From Crotophaga sulcirostris (lineage: Eukaryota; Chordata; Aves; Cuculiformes; Crotophagidae): a DNA stretch of 64,000 nucleotides. The translations under genes were made by a program, and so were the position numbers. A model generated the notes under the pieces. It saw nothing but the letters and a program-made list of their open reading frames with translations, made no database searches and was not told where the DNA came from. Of this stretch, positions 23,276-36,167 are shown piece after piece (within the stretch, counting starts at the first letter, position 1; the number at the start of each line of letters is the position of its first letter). The stretch is taken from the NCBI GenBank assembly GCA_013397455.1, contig VYZB01000387.1, positions 239,417-303,416 of the forward strand. Direction: 5' to 3'.

Positions 23276-26200
23276 ATTATTTTAAGATTTGGTTAAATTA
23301 TTCATCATTAACCCAGAATTTATTTGTCCCTTAGAGAGCAGAAGAGTCACTAGGAATCATGTCAGAAAACAGAAATTTCAAACTATCTCCCTTTTCCAGA
23401 ATGAAGGAGGCAGAATCCCACCAACATGAAATGTCTGAGGATGTTGTGCAAATTGCTCTTTTTGGAAAAGACAGCGAGCAGTTCAGACATCCACTTTCAC
23501 TCTGACATCTTATGAAGGAACCGATGTGTTGCTTGTGGTCTCTAAAGAAAGATATCCAAGCATTATTTTTTTTCACAGATTTACACCATCCTCTTTAAAG
23601 AGATCCTTAGAAATGCATTTAGTCCTTAAAACAGGGAGACATCTTTCCATTTCTTGCAATGTATTTACTGATTCTCTGTTTCAGTTCCTTTATATCTCAT
23701 TGATATTTTCTTGCCAGACTAAAATAAACAGCAGGAGAAAGTACTGAGGTCTGGCAGATGGCCTTTAGGTTAATGATTAGGTATTTCTTTGCAGAGGTCA
23801 TTGTCTCTCAAGTGAACAACGATCACCTGCAGAGAATGATAGGGAGCCACTGAGTGAATTTAGGATACGTCAGGGATGCAACTCCACAGCATGCCACCAA
23901 AACCAATTTTTTCCTGACTCACACGCAGAAAGCTGAGCAAGGTATGTGAGCCTACTTGAGACTTTTTATGTATAATATGCTTGTTTCTGTGGGCAGTGAA
24001 CCCAGGTTTCCAGAAACAGAATTATTTCTCTTGATCCTGCAACAGAGCAGATAAATACATATGAAACTAAACATTTACCCTGTTATATGATTCTTTGGAA
24101 ATAATTGATCATAGGATTGCTAGAGCTGACCAAGTAGTTTTTCAGCCATTTTGATTTGTAACATTGTGGCAGATATAGCCATTTATATTATGTATCTAGA
24201 ATCCTCTAAGGGTAAACAAAAAGGTTTAACTCCATTATGCAATCCATTTTAACACTAAACATGTTTATAAATTGGCTGTTTGCATGGGAAAATGCTGGAC
24301 TAAATCTTCACAAAAAATGCAGTTAGTGCTTTTAATTTTTCATGCCTATCATGACCAAAGATGCAAGATAGTTTTTCAACCACATTCAAACTGAGTTTTT
24401 TGAATTTTTAAATTTTCTTTGACATTTGGTGCAAATTCCTAAAAGTGAATGAGCAATTCAAGTGGGGGAATGTTTTGGCAGTGCTTTTATACTAAGTATT
24501 CTGTGCATTCAGATCAGGTGTTTGTATAAATGCTTGTACTAAATTCCTCAGTCTCTGTGTCAAAATGGTATTTGCTTGCATTTGAACAAAACCTTGTCTT
24601 TAGTCAAAGTAATGCAGCAGAGACTTAAATACTTCCGTCATGGCAGCTACTTATTATGGATGTAAAGTTCAGGCTGGAGCCACAGCTGTGCAAGTGTAGG
24701 TAGGCTGTCGATGACAGGCTATAATTGCCTGAGCCATCAGAACAACTAACAGCAATTCTTACAGCTTTGCCTTTTTTTTCAAAGGTCGTTAAGAAATACT
24801 TGTCACCATCTTATTAAATCTCTTCCATGTCATGAACTGTTTTAGGAAGAACCTAGATGCTTCCTCCACAGCCAACCAAGTCAGTCTTCTTTTGCCGGTT
24901 GTATAGTGTTTCTACTGAGGTGTTGGAAAGTGTGCTGAGGGATGGGTCTGCCATGGCTCTGGACTGCTCTGGATGAACAAGGTACTTACTTAGACCCTCC
25001 AGGAAAAACATAGAGGGGATCCATAGCACTGAGTGCAAAGTCAATGAAACGTGCAAGTGGATCAGTAGAATTATGTGTACTTAAGCAGATCTGTTGGATC
25101 TTGTGAAAGCAAGTGAGGAAGAGAAAAAAATACCTGTGTATGCAAAATGCTGTTATACTGTTTTTCTTGCATTCAGGAGATGATAGTTGAGTAGAGGTTT
25201 AGAGAAACATCTAAGTAGCATCAGTGTCTGGCAGCTGACCAAGGTATGGTATGGCTGAAGATTATCTGTGTTTAAGTGATGCTGTAGTTGTAACCTCCAG
25301 ATAGGAGGTCTCTTTGGAAGTAGTCTTACTGTTAAATAGAGCTACAGGGCCCCAGCATGTATGTTTGATAGAAAGTTGTGTCATAACTCATTAATTCAGG
25401 GGAAGGGGGAAAGAAGTAAAAATATACACTATCCTTTTTAGAAGATTCCAATCTCTGTATCCTTCGTTTTAAAGATGAATTTTCAGTTCTGATTCTGGCA
25501 TGTAAACCTTGGAAAACTGAAAGGTTCAAGATGTCTGCCTTTCTGTCCTCCTTTCCTTGTATTTCCTGGTGAAATCTGGAAGATTTCTTGGTTAGCATGT
25601 AGATGTTTCAAGTCACTGTTTCACTACACATTTTTTAGGTCACCTAACTCTTTCCCACATCATATATGGAGCCCAGGGGGCTAACCCTAATCCTAAGGTT
25701 TTAACTGCATTAAGGGCTGCACTTAACTGCTGGGTCTTGTCCTAAACCTGTAAAATATTACATTTATACAATTTATTTTCCCTTGTGTGAACTTTCCTTC
25801 ATGACACAGATATAATCACAGTTTTAGAAAAGAAAATATTAGTTCTATTAAACCAAAATTTGTAATAGTAGACCTCTTGTTTGGGATGGCAGAGTGACAA
25901 AACACTAACACAGTCAGTCTCTTTGTGAATTTTATGTAGTAGATCATAAAACAGAGTAGCTACATTTCCACTCAACTCTATTAATCGTAGGGGTGGGGTT
26001 GCATAATTCAGACAACCTACCATCAAACTCTTCATTTTAACCACAGGGGAAGTACAGTGTAGAAGGTTATTCTATTCATAATTGTGAATTAATGTGGCTA
26101 TTACTATGGCCTTTGTGTAAGAAATAAGAAAAGAAGTATTGCAAGAGAGGAGTTGCCCACAGTATACAATGTGAAGTCTTCATTGATTAAGAAAGCAAGT

Positions 26201-26898
26201 ACTCATTTCCTGAAGCAGCAGTCCTATTGTTAAAGTCGCAAACCGATTTCTCAAAAAACTCAACCCAAACAAGCCAAAACCAGATGAAGCACTGTGAGAA
26301 CTGAGAAATGCTTTAACTTTTTGGCAAATACTCCGAAAACATATTTGAAGACTTTCAAGATGTCCATAATGGGTGCCCACTTATTTTTTCACTAGAGTTC
26401 GGGAAGAGAAAATCTCCTGAAGAGCTTGTGTCAGAGTGTTCTATTCTATTACACTGGATTTTCCTTACAGTGAAATTAGTAGTTCTGTTCACACATTGCA
26501 AAGGTTTGAAATAATCCTGATCTCACTCTCTGAAAACACATAAGCATTGCGCTGGACATGTTACGAATCCTGACTTAGTCCTTATAGCTGCTTTCAATAC
26601 TCTGAATGCAAATGAAAAGCCATTATTTTGCAGGTAACTGTGCTGTCACTTCCATATCTTTGTGTCCTAGTCAGTTCTAATGCTGTCAGTGCTTGTTTAT
26701 TTTTCCAAAATTTTTTGTTGATGTTTGCTTTTATGAAATTAAAAGTTGTTAGAAATCTACCTCATTTCAATGGCATTGCTGTTCCTTAGAAGTTCCTTGC
26801 AACACTATAAGCATTATGTTTTTAAAGAAAAGTGGAATGTCACATTTCATTCATATCTCATAGTCAGGTCCTTTCCTGGAAGTAATTTGAAATCTCTG
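23276..26898. other. AT-rich noncoding stretch with exon-like segments
   Basis: No recognised gene or repeat family. Two segments are bounded by good splice consensus sequences on the plus strand (23795-23941 and 25177-25243); see the findings. A short 'ctaaccctaatcctaa' near 25682 is too short to be an interstitial telomere. Confidence 0.45.
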
Positions 26899-27620
26899 CG
26901 TCACAGTTTAGCCTCAGCCCAGCCAATTTCAGCAGCTAAAACCAAGCAGTTGGACTCCCAATTCCCTCCCGCATCACCCCAGGGAAAAGGAAATGAGAAA
27001 AAGACTTGCAGGTTGGAAACTGAAACTACAGTTTTAATGAAATGATAATAGTAATGAAAATAATTAGAAAGTAATAAAATATATACAAATACATGAGATC
27101 GTGCCCCCACCCCTCGGTGACTATATGTCACCACAAATGCTGTAGAACAGACATGAGGGAATGAGTCTGTGGCTAGAAGGGAGCTGAGCTCAGGAACTGG
27201 ATTCAGGAACTCATGGATCTGGGATCAGGGGCAAACAGATAGATGAGGTCCTCACTGGACATCAGCCATTGCAGAAAAGAGCGAGACCCTCATGCTCTCT
27301 CAGTTTTATATCACATATGACATTTATGGGGCGGAATACTCTGTTGGTCAGTTTGGGGTCACCTGTTCTGTCTGCCCCTCCCTGCAGGTGCGACACTTCT
27401 TCGTCTTTGACTTATGGCATTCCACCAGCGTGAGGATGACCTTGGTTACTACAGAAATAAGTACAATCATTGGCCTTTCTGCATCCCAATGCCCCTTGTT
27501 ACCACTTCTAGAGAGAACACTGGCTGAAAAATATGCAGTTAACTTTCAGAAAATGAAGTTACTTAGATGAGACTTAGCTAAAGTCAGAAAACTGATTCTC
27601 CTTTAGCTCAAACCAGCACA
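26899..27620 (-). mobile_element. Avian endogenous retrovirus LTR, probably solo
   Basis: Read on the minus strand, this is a complete LTR-like unit. It starts with a TGTGCTGG block at 27620 and has a TATAAAA box (complement of 27304-27310). It then passes through a region rich in 'attattatc'-like sequence and a 'ttccctggggtgatgcggga' block, and ends in 'ggctaaactgtgacg' at 26899. The same end pattern (short inverted termini, TAAACT/CTAAG-type ends) occurs in the 322-base LTR at 36168-36489, and both match a family common in bird genomes. No internal retroviral gene was seen next to either end. No clean target duplication was found (left flank 'aatctctg', right flank 'ctgttaat'). The frame at 27292-27570 is a shadow inside the LTR. 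Confidence 0.82.
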
Positions 27621-30600
27621 CTGTTAATTACGTAACATTAACAGACTAATGAAAACGCAGGATAAAAGGCCAGGTTTTCCTAAAGCATGAAAGAAACTGA
27701 AGGTTGTCTGAGGGCAGCTCAGACTTCTATTACTGAGTTATCCACAAGGTCAACTATGTTCAGCTGGAACAAACTGTCATGGAAGAACACATCACTGAGA
27801 CTATTCACTCTGGATGAAACCTGTAAGGTTAACAATGTATCTAAAATACATCTCAGTTTTTGCTACATCAGCACAGGTATAACCCGTTCTGGAGCATTTA
27901 ACTCCAGAATCTTACTACAAAATTCTATGTGAATCTGTGTGGTTATACTGCTGTGCTATACTGAATTTAAATTATAATTTTTACTTTCTCTGGAAATCTG
28001 CTGGACAGATTTCTTCAAGCATCACTCTAATATCATGGGATGAATATAGTCTATAGAAAGAAAATTTGTCAGATTTGAAATGCATTTTTAAACCATGTTC
28101 TTTCCATATTTTTTTTAATTCATACCTGAAGTAATGAGCAGAATCTCCTAATGTTATGTATATCCTACAGACTCTTCTGTCAGTTTGACACAAAGTAGTA
28201 TAAAGATAACAAAATTATTAGCAGGAACACTAATTCCTCAGTAAAATTGTAATGTCTTGGTTGTGAAACCTTTAATCATATAGAATTATGGAGTGCAGGA
28301 GAGCCCAGAAAGACACCTGTTCCATTACACTCACTCAGAGCGGGGTCACTATGCCTAAAATGAATACTTTTTCATTTAAATTCTTCTGAAGATTGTAAGC
28401 AGTATAGTTTCATTAGTAAATAATGTTCAAACATCATGCTTTAATGCTCTTAATCTGATGGAAATTTACAACTGATAAAGGGAACTGTAGTGATTTAACA
28501 TAATCTAAATATAAACTGACAAAACTCCGTTGATCTTAATAGATGTACATCACAGTCTACCAGAGAATTATTTGACCTGCCATGGACAAGCCTAGGAAAA
28601 CAAATATGAAATTTGAGTATTCAAAAGTAGCATTGTCAGAGGCCCAGTCAAATAAAAACATAATTTTCAGTTCAATGTATTGCCTTCTCCTCATTGAAGG
28701 GAAAAAAAATCAAGCAACTAACTGTCCTAGAATAAATATTCATACCCCAAATGGTGAAGAACAGCAGTGTCTGGATTACCTGCTGGGGAGCCTTGTGCAT
28801 TCCAAGGTTCCCCTGTGATTACCTAGACTGGAGACTTTTTTCCAGTGCCTCGGTTCCCAGTGGTAGATCTTCTTATGTCAAAACAAGCATAATGTATGGG
28901 AAGTTGTGCACAAAGCTAAGCTTCTAGGTCAAAAGTCAAGGATCAGTTCCAGGTTGCCTAATGTGCAGATTGCTGTAGAAACATAAGGCAATGAAAGGTT
29001 AAGTTTACTTAAATAGTTTAATTATGTGATGAAATCGCTAGCAAAATGTCATACGACATAATAAGGCCTCAAAATCACATGATTTTTAAGAGAAAGAAAA
29101 GAGAGTTCTACTATTACCTTTGTCAGCAGAGTAGAATTAATCTTTTGGAAATATTTTGTAACTGCTTAGTTTCCAAGTTGTTTTCTTTTTAAATAAAATT
29201 TTTCTTTCTCTGCTTTCTTTACCCTTAGTCTGAGGTCCCACTCTGAGACAATGTAGGAAACAGATAGGAGAATTTCAGGAAGCTTCATTGGCTAGTTAAA
29301 ATTTTATTTATTGATTGATTTTAATTTATAAGAAGAAAGAATGAGTGAAACAAATTTTGTCAACCTTGTCATACTGACAGGCTGCAATGCTGATACAATT
29401 TATCATATACAGGTATAGAAAGTCAGAGGCTTGACTACCTGAAAAAAAGGAAGACTTAAACAATTGCCAAGTTGCAGTAGGTGACAGGGATGAAAATGGA
29501 CAGTAACTTTTCTTAGGGGAAAGAAATGAGCTGCAGTATCTCCTCCTACCTTGACTGAGGTTTGTTCCAAAGGCCCTGAAGTTTGGCACTATTAGCTAAA
29601 GTACATCTAGCAATTTTCAGAATGTCAAAATAGCCATTATCACTTCCCTTCAAAATAAATTATTTTGGGGGAACGAAAGCCCTATTGGTAAATTGCTGTG
29701 ACTATAATACAAGTTTATTAATAATTCCATTAATATTTTTGTTGACGAAGTATCAACAGGCAACATTAAAACATGTTCCATTTATTTAATTTATTTTGAT
29801 TTTTTTTTACATCTCAGGAGCATAAAAGTATGCTTCTGTAGTCTAAATAGGTGTAGAAATGCAGTGCTGAAACCTGAACACTGTATATACTACTACATAT
29901 ATACTTTCCATTTTTTTCAGTCATTGGAGATAGCAAGTGAGGCACTGACAACCTTTTGCACATTTTTTACTTCAGGTAGGACATACTGAAAATCACGTAC
30001 CAAGTTTATCTTAATTTTTTTACTAATGATTCAGAGGACAAGTGTATTCCCAACCCAAGTGTAAGGGTGATAGTTACAACATGTGGCCTCCCCTTCAGCA
30101 AAGGGCATATACCTGAAATTAAAGGATCCTAATTGTGCAACCACTGGTAGTGATTTTTCCTGGATGAAAAATCTTTATTAGAAATATAGCTCTATTGGAA
30201 ATACAGAACTGAGTCATACTTATATGGAGAAAACACAGAAAGGTGTTCTTCATGCACTATCGGATGCAGAACAATGGGGTATGTTTGAAGACCTATACAA
30301 TAACGTAATGTCAAAGGTGTTGATCCACTGTATTCAAAATATGTCACATCTTTGTGGACTTCATAAACTGAGTCACAATCAATGTTTTGTAGTAGTCTAA
30401 TCTGTGTCTACAGGCTAAGAAAAAGAAAATGCAACAGGAAATGTTTTCATTCATAACTGACTATCACATTTTGTACTACAATGTATCACTAATTTTGGAT
30501 AATATGTTGAAATATTTGGAAAATTCAGAGATTTTAGTGTCCCCTCAAATGGCCCATGTCCCTACTAGTACTAGCATAGTACTTGTACAAATCCTGGTTT

Positions 30601-31690
30601 CCGTTAATACTGAGGAAAGCGGATTACCTGACTGAAGAAGCATGCCTGCTTTCCCACAGAAATCTGATAGGAAAGCCGTGTATTCTGCAGCGATCCATGT
30701 GAGTGCTCATAGCTTGTTTCAGGGTGTGGTCAGGCGTACTACCTTGAATCAGCAGAATTTTGCCATAGCTGTTTATATTAGTGATGTATTTAATAGCTTA
30801 GATATTACAAAAGCACACACTTAGCAGGAGAATACAGTAGATCAGGAACAGTGCTATAATTGTTGGTCTCTCTTGCAGATGTGCATACCATGGGTTTCCC
30901 GTTGATGTAAGGCAGAGGAGGACGTGAGGACACAATTAAAAACTGGCACTGGTGGCGCAGTGTGACTCTCGATGCTTTGGAAATTTCTCGCACAATTTAA
31001 CAAACCTTCTGCTGACACTGGCTTAAAGAGCAATGTATTCTCAACTTTAATGATATAATCACAAGTTTATTTGCCTTGTAATATATAAATAACCAACAGA
31101 TATCCTCATTTAGAATTTTGGCTCATTTAGCAGGCAGTGATAATTTTACATAATTTACTACATGAGTCTTCTAGTTATATAAAAATCTAATTGGTTTTAT
31201 TTCTTATTTGTTTAAGAGACTTTTGTAGTGGGAACATAATAATGTAGATGTAATAATGTAGAAAAGTGTCTTGTGTAACAAACATTCCTTAAGTAACTAT
31301 GCCTCTGCTATATTGCTGGCATTCTTATGCATGAAAAGCAAATGCACATCATAAAAATCTCTGATACCCTATCAATCTCTACAATTGAGAGCTAAATTCA
31401 ACCTTCTCATTGAAACTACCCTGTATAAACTGATGCTTGTGGCCGAAATGAGAAAGAGTGCCCTCGAGAGCATTGCAAATATCTCTCCACTGAGCAGTTA
31501 AGCATCTTTCTTCCTTTTAGAAACTGTCAGTGAGATTCATACTGTTATTTTGCTTCCAGGTATCAGGCTTAAGCACATGCTTTTATGAACAAAGCACACA
31601 TTGTTCAAAAGAGAAGAAAGGAGGGGAAGTAAAGGACACAAAGCATGAAGAACAGTACAAAGAAGAGGAGTTTTTGTAAAAGGAATGGAG
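27621..31690. other. AT-rich noncoding stretch
   Basis: No gene recognised. It holds a possible ancient CR1 scrap at 28282-28352 and several splice-like motifs (29920-29976, 31520-31560) described in the findings. Confidence 0.5.
28282..28352 (-). mobile_element. Possible ancient CR1 3' scrap
   Basis: 'atagaattatgg' followed by 'actcagagcggggtcac' resembles the reverse complement of an old CR1 3' UTR, where a 'cagagcagggtcac'-type block is conserved. It is only about 70 bases and diverged, so it is tentative. Confidence 0.35.
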
Positions 31691-33258
31691 AATAGAATCA
31701 TAGAACCGTCCGGTTGGAACAGACCTTTGAGATCATTGAGTCTAACCACACCTGTCCTCTGCTAAACCATGTCCCCCAGAAACTCATGTAACCGTCTTTT
31801 AAACACCTCCAGGGATGGTGAGTCAACCACCTCCCTGGGCAGCCTGTTCCAGTGCCTAACCTCCCTTTCAGTGAAGATTTTTTTCCTAATACCCAGCTTA
31901 AACCTGCCCTGGTGCAACTTATGGCCGTTTCCTCTTGTCCTATCATTTGTCACCTAGGAGAAAAGACCAACACTCACATCGCTGCAACCTCCTTTCAAGC
32001 AGTTGTAGACAGTGATGAGGTCACCCCTCAGCCTCCTCTTCTCTAAGCTAAACAACCCCAGCTCCCTCAGCCGCTCCTCGTAAGACTTGTTCTCCAGTCC
32101 CTTCACCAGCCCCACTGCCCTTCTCTGGACACGCTCCAGCACCTCAGTGTCCTTCTTGTAGTGAGGGGCCCAGACCTGCACACAGTACTCGAGCTGCGGC
32201 CTCACCAGTGCCGAGTACAGGGGCACAGTCACTGCCCTGCTCCTGCTGGCCACACTATTTCTGACACCGGCCAAGATGCCATTGGCCTTCTTGGCCACCT
32301 GGGCACACTGCTGGCTTATGTTCAGCCGGCTGTCAGCCAACACCCCCAGGTTCTTCTCTGCCAGGCAGCTCTCCAGCTACTCAATCCCCTTGTCCAGATC
32401 GCTGATAAAGATATTGAACAGGACTGAACCCAACACTGAACCCTGGGGAGCACCACTTGTGGCCGACCTCCAACTGGATTTAACTCCATTTACCACCGTT
32501 CTTTGGGCCCAGCCATCCAGCCAGTTTTTTACCCAGCAGATGGTGTGCCTGTCCAGACAGTTTCTCAAGCAGAATATTGTGAGAAACGGTGTGAAAGGCT
32601 TTACCAAAGTCCAAGTACACCACATCCACAGCCTTTCCCCCATCCATTAACCGGGTAACCCTGTCATAGAAGGAGATCAGGTTGGTCTGACAGGACCTGC
32701 CTTTCATGAACCCATGTTGACTTGGCCTGATAACCTGGCTGTCCTGCATGTGCCATGTGATAGCACTCAAGATAATCTGCTCCATGACCTTCCCCAGTAA
32801 CGAGATCAAGCTGACAGATCTGTAATTTCCCGTATCCTCTCTCTGGCTCTTGTTGTAAATGGGTGTAACATTTGTCAGTCTCCAGCCAAGTGGCACTTCC
32901 TCAGTGAGCCAGGACTGCTGGAAAATGAAGAAAAGGGGTTTGGCAAGGACATCTGCCAGTTCCCTCAATACCCTTGGGTGTATCCCATCCAGCCCCATAG
33001 ACTTGTGAACATGTAATTGGCCAGGCAGGTCCCCAACCAAATCCTCTTGTATCATTAGAGCTTCACCTTCACTACCTTCTGGCTCAGGAGGCTTAGCACC
33101 CAGACAACAGCTTACCTTGCTGTTAAAGGCTGAGGCAAAGAATGTGTTAAGTACCTCTGCCGTGTCCTCATCCCTTGTCACTACTGTTCCTCTTGCATCC
33201 AGTAGAGGAGGGAGATTCTCCTTGGTCCTCCTGGTGTTGTTGATATATTTGAAGAAAC
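31691..33258 (-). mobile_element. CR1 LINE with long partial ORF2; catalytic segment deleted
   Basis: This is the longest CR1 copy here (about 1.57 kb), inserted on the minus strand. The open frame 33181-32480 (233 codons) covers the front of the reverse transcriptase: a LNTFFASAF start region, SMGLDGIHPRVLRELADVL, PLGWRLTNVTPIYNKS, NYRSVSLISLLGKVMEQII, SQHGFMKGRSCQTNL, and motif A as [16 protein letters not shown] shifted frame then gives [20 protein letters not shown]. At about 32380 the sequence jumps directly to the C-terminal [19 protein letters not shown] region, omitting about 200 bases that in the copy at 2736-4089 carry [12 protein letters not shown]2 C-terminus follows at 32343-31954 and 31953-31762. 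The left end is the CR1 3' tail. It is a dead copy, 5'-truncated at about 33258. Confidence 0.95.
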
Positions 33259-34693
33259 AAATAGATAGCAGTGTTTGTGGGATTGGGATGAAATGAATAC
33301 AGTGTCAGCTGGCAGTCAGGTCATGAGTTTATTCTCCAGGTTGTGGAACTATTTTGTTTCCACTCCCTGCACACAAATGTGTAAAACTGTAATGCAGTGT
33401 CTCTGGCATGACTAGACTGCAGTGCACAGTTTCATCACCCCAAGAAGAGCCTAAGGAAAATGTATGACTAATGTCTGATGGTTGCCTATACCCTGGGGAA
33501 ATATGGCCAGGATGGTGAGCCTGTCTTATTACTGGGGACAAGGCCCCTCTCTGACCTCTGCAGGCCACTGCATGTCTAGATCGCACTCTGGGGATTCTGA
33601 CTTTGGAGCACTGCTTCTGGGAGGGGGCTAGGATTGCTAACGTTGCTCTAGGAAGATCACATTCATATTTTTATCTCTTTCTTTTCCTCGTACTCCTCAT
33701 CTCAACCTATTACAAAATAAATTACTTAAGAGAAGAAAGCATCCTCAGTGCCATTCTTTTAAATGGAAGGGATTTGTGGAAGCTGGCTTATTCATATTTT
33801 AGATCTTGGTTGGGATGATGGTGGGATATTGAGGATGTTATAGGCCAAAGGTCATGTGTGTGTGGGATGTGTGTGTATGAACAAATTGCATCTAAAGGAA
33901 AAACTTTTTAAAAAATTATTTGGTTATGTCAATCATTCCAGGGTTGAAGGCTTCTCCAAACAACCTGCAATTGTGTATGTAGACACATGTAGCAAGCAAG
34001 ATACCCACTTAGGGAATAAATTATATTCCTGTGTGCGTTGACTCTAAAACTAGTCATCTGGTTAACAATGCAGGGTAATAGTGGATTTCACTATCTCAAA
34101 ATAGAGTTACTTTGATAAATTGTTTCATACAAATCTGCCTGCAGGTTTCATAAACTGGCATAAAAAAATTCTCTTTTCACCAAACAGCGTATGTACCTGT
34201 CCTCACTAGTAATGCACTTTTGCTCAGCCACTATGCAATCATGTACCACTGAGCATTCTTACTTTGCATGACTCGCCTTAGCTGTTTGGGGCAGAGGAAG
34301 CTTTTGCCACTGGAACAGGGCAGAGGAGAGGATTTGCTTTGAATGTGGGCAGACCTATGGTGAAAAGATATTTTGCAGCCTGTGGAAGCTGGAGGCTTCT
34401 TAAGCCTTTTTTTTTTTTTGTAGCAGTCCATGATGTCGGAGCACTACATGCTTAGCACTCAAAGAATATCGGGGATCTGCTACTTTAAACAGGAGGCAAA
34501 ATGAAATCTCATGCAGAAAGAGACTGAAAACTAAGGAAATGAGAGGTCAAAAGGCTTTTCTAAGGTCATGCAATTTCTAGTACTACTGATAGCATCCACA
34601 CTTTGTGTATCTTTTAAATATCACAGTATTATCTTAGTCCCAGGATCAATCCTGCCTGCTGTTGCTATCATGAATTACTCCTTTCTTGCAGAG
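33259..34693. other. AT-rich noncoding stretch, nothing recognised
   Basis: No gene recognised. Small GT-rich patches lie at 33854-33880 and a T13 run at 34407-34419. Confidence 0.55.
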
Positions 34694-34896
34694 CAGAAAT
34701 ATCAAACTTACAGCCTACAGGCTGAATCCATCCCTCCACCTAGTTTCATCCAGCCCAGCACCTTGTTTGTACCCGTTGGCAGCGCCGAGCTCCTTGTCCC
34801 TGCACTCCTGCCAGCGCTGGGCACGTGTGCAGCGTGTGACGCGCGATACGCTGCAGGAGCAGGAGAACGGTGGGAGCCGTGAGTTTGACACCCCTG
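34694..34896. mobile_element. hAT-type MITE (non-autonomous DNA transposon)
   Basis: The right end reads 'gtgagtttgacacccctg' (34879-34896), the complement of a CAGGGGTGTCAAACTC terminus known from hAT/Charlie-type elements. The left end 'cagaaatatcaaacttacag' (34694-34713) pairs with it at 15 of the first 21 positions, and every mismatch is a transition. The flanking 8-mers TTGCAGAG (34686-34693) and CTGTAGAG (34897-34904) match at 6 of 8, again with transitions only. This is the 8-bp target duplication size expected for hAT. The roughly 200-base body is GC- and CpG-rich compared with its surroundings and encodes no transposase, so it would have been moved in trans. The frames of 62-111 codons that overlap it are not considered genes. 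Confidence 0.72.
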
Positions 34897-36167
34897 CTGT
34901 AGAGTTTCATGGCAGACAATGCCAGAATTTTCATTTTCTAACCTTATCTTCAGTCCAGTCCTGTCCTAACTGGTTCAGTTATCTCTTCAAATTACAACCT
35001 TGGATGAAGATGATAAATTAACTCTACAGTTACCCTTTCCATTTTAATAATAATAATAATAGCAGGAAAATCTTGTTTTGTTTGCAAGACTGAAGTCAGT
35101 GGAAAATTCCACATCTAGGAAAAAAATAGACCAACAACTACCATTGTGAAAAAACATTTAAAGAGAGTACAGCTGGACATTATGTTAGTTTCAGATGCAA
35201 TGTGTATGATATTTCATCAAAATTGAAGTGCAGCAAGGTCAAAAATATGACTTTTTTTTTTTCTTTTTTTTATGATCTGGAATATTCTTACTTAGTGATT
35301 TACAGGACAGTATTTTACTTAGGCTTCAGCTATTTTCTTCTCTGTTTCCAGGAGATGCTGTAGTCTGTTCCCATACCCATAATTAAAATGAATTATTTCT
35401 GGGAAAATAAATGGAAATAATACATAGGCCTGTAGGATGCCCATGCCACCACAGCTGAACAAAAATATTATAGCAGGAGGCCAGACCTACAAAAGAAAAT
35501 TCCCCCAAGGGTTTCTTACTTTATTCACAGCTTGAGTGACCTAAAAATAACGTTTAACTGCTATGTTATTCCCCATGCAGTTTTACCAACATTTCAAACA
35601 AAATTAAAGAAACTATTCTAAATTTAGTTTTCTACATCTATTTTCTAGCTCATCTTTCTATCTTCCCTGATTTCTGCTTTATAATCCACACTCATTTTTT
35701 TGTTTAATTAAGGAAATACTGCTTTATTCACATGTCTGCCTTGATACTGAATATTGGCATTTCCCTGTATATCCAAATCAGAAGGACACTCTTCCATGCA
35801 CACCCTCTCCTGTAGTTATATTTCCAGAGAAGATACATCTAGGATCCAGATAAGAGTTCAGTATTTTCCTCATCTCTGAGCAGTAACTGAAGAGAGTAGC
35901 TTGGATCATATGAAGAGCATTTCAGAAGACCGTTGGGGTTTATTTTAGCATTGACTAGGTTTTTCTGGCCAGATATGTTTTCTGCTATTTTGATGTTTAG
36001 AATTGCTTAACTTAATGAAAAGGACGCAGTAAGATGCACCTCTTTGTTAAAGGTCAAAATTATTTTATAGTAAATTAATCTCATGTAGATTTTTGTGCTG
36101 TTCAATTCTTTCTGGTTTGTTGGCTGCTACAATGCTAATGGTAGACAGAAGGCAGTAAGTGTTTATG
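34897..36167. other. AT-rich noncoding stretch, nothing recognised
   Basis: Simple-sequence patches only: an (AAT)n-like run at 35046-35061 and a T-rich run at 35252-35271. Confidence 0.55.

Noticed and set aside
25680..25700. Interstitial telomeric repeat
   Set aside because: Only about two degenerate CCCTAA-like units are present.
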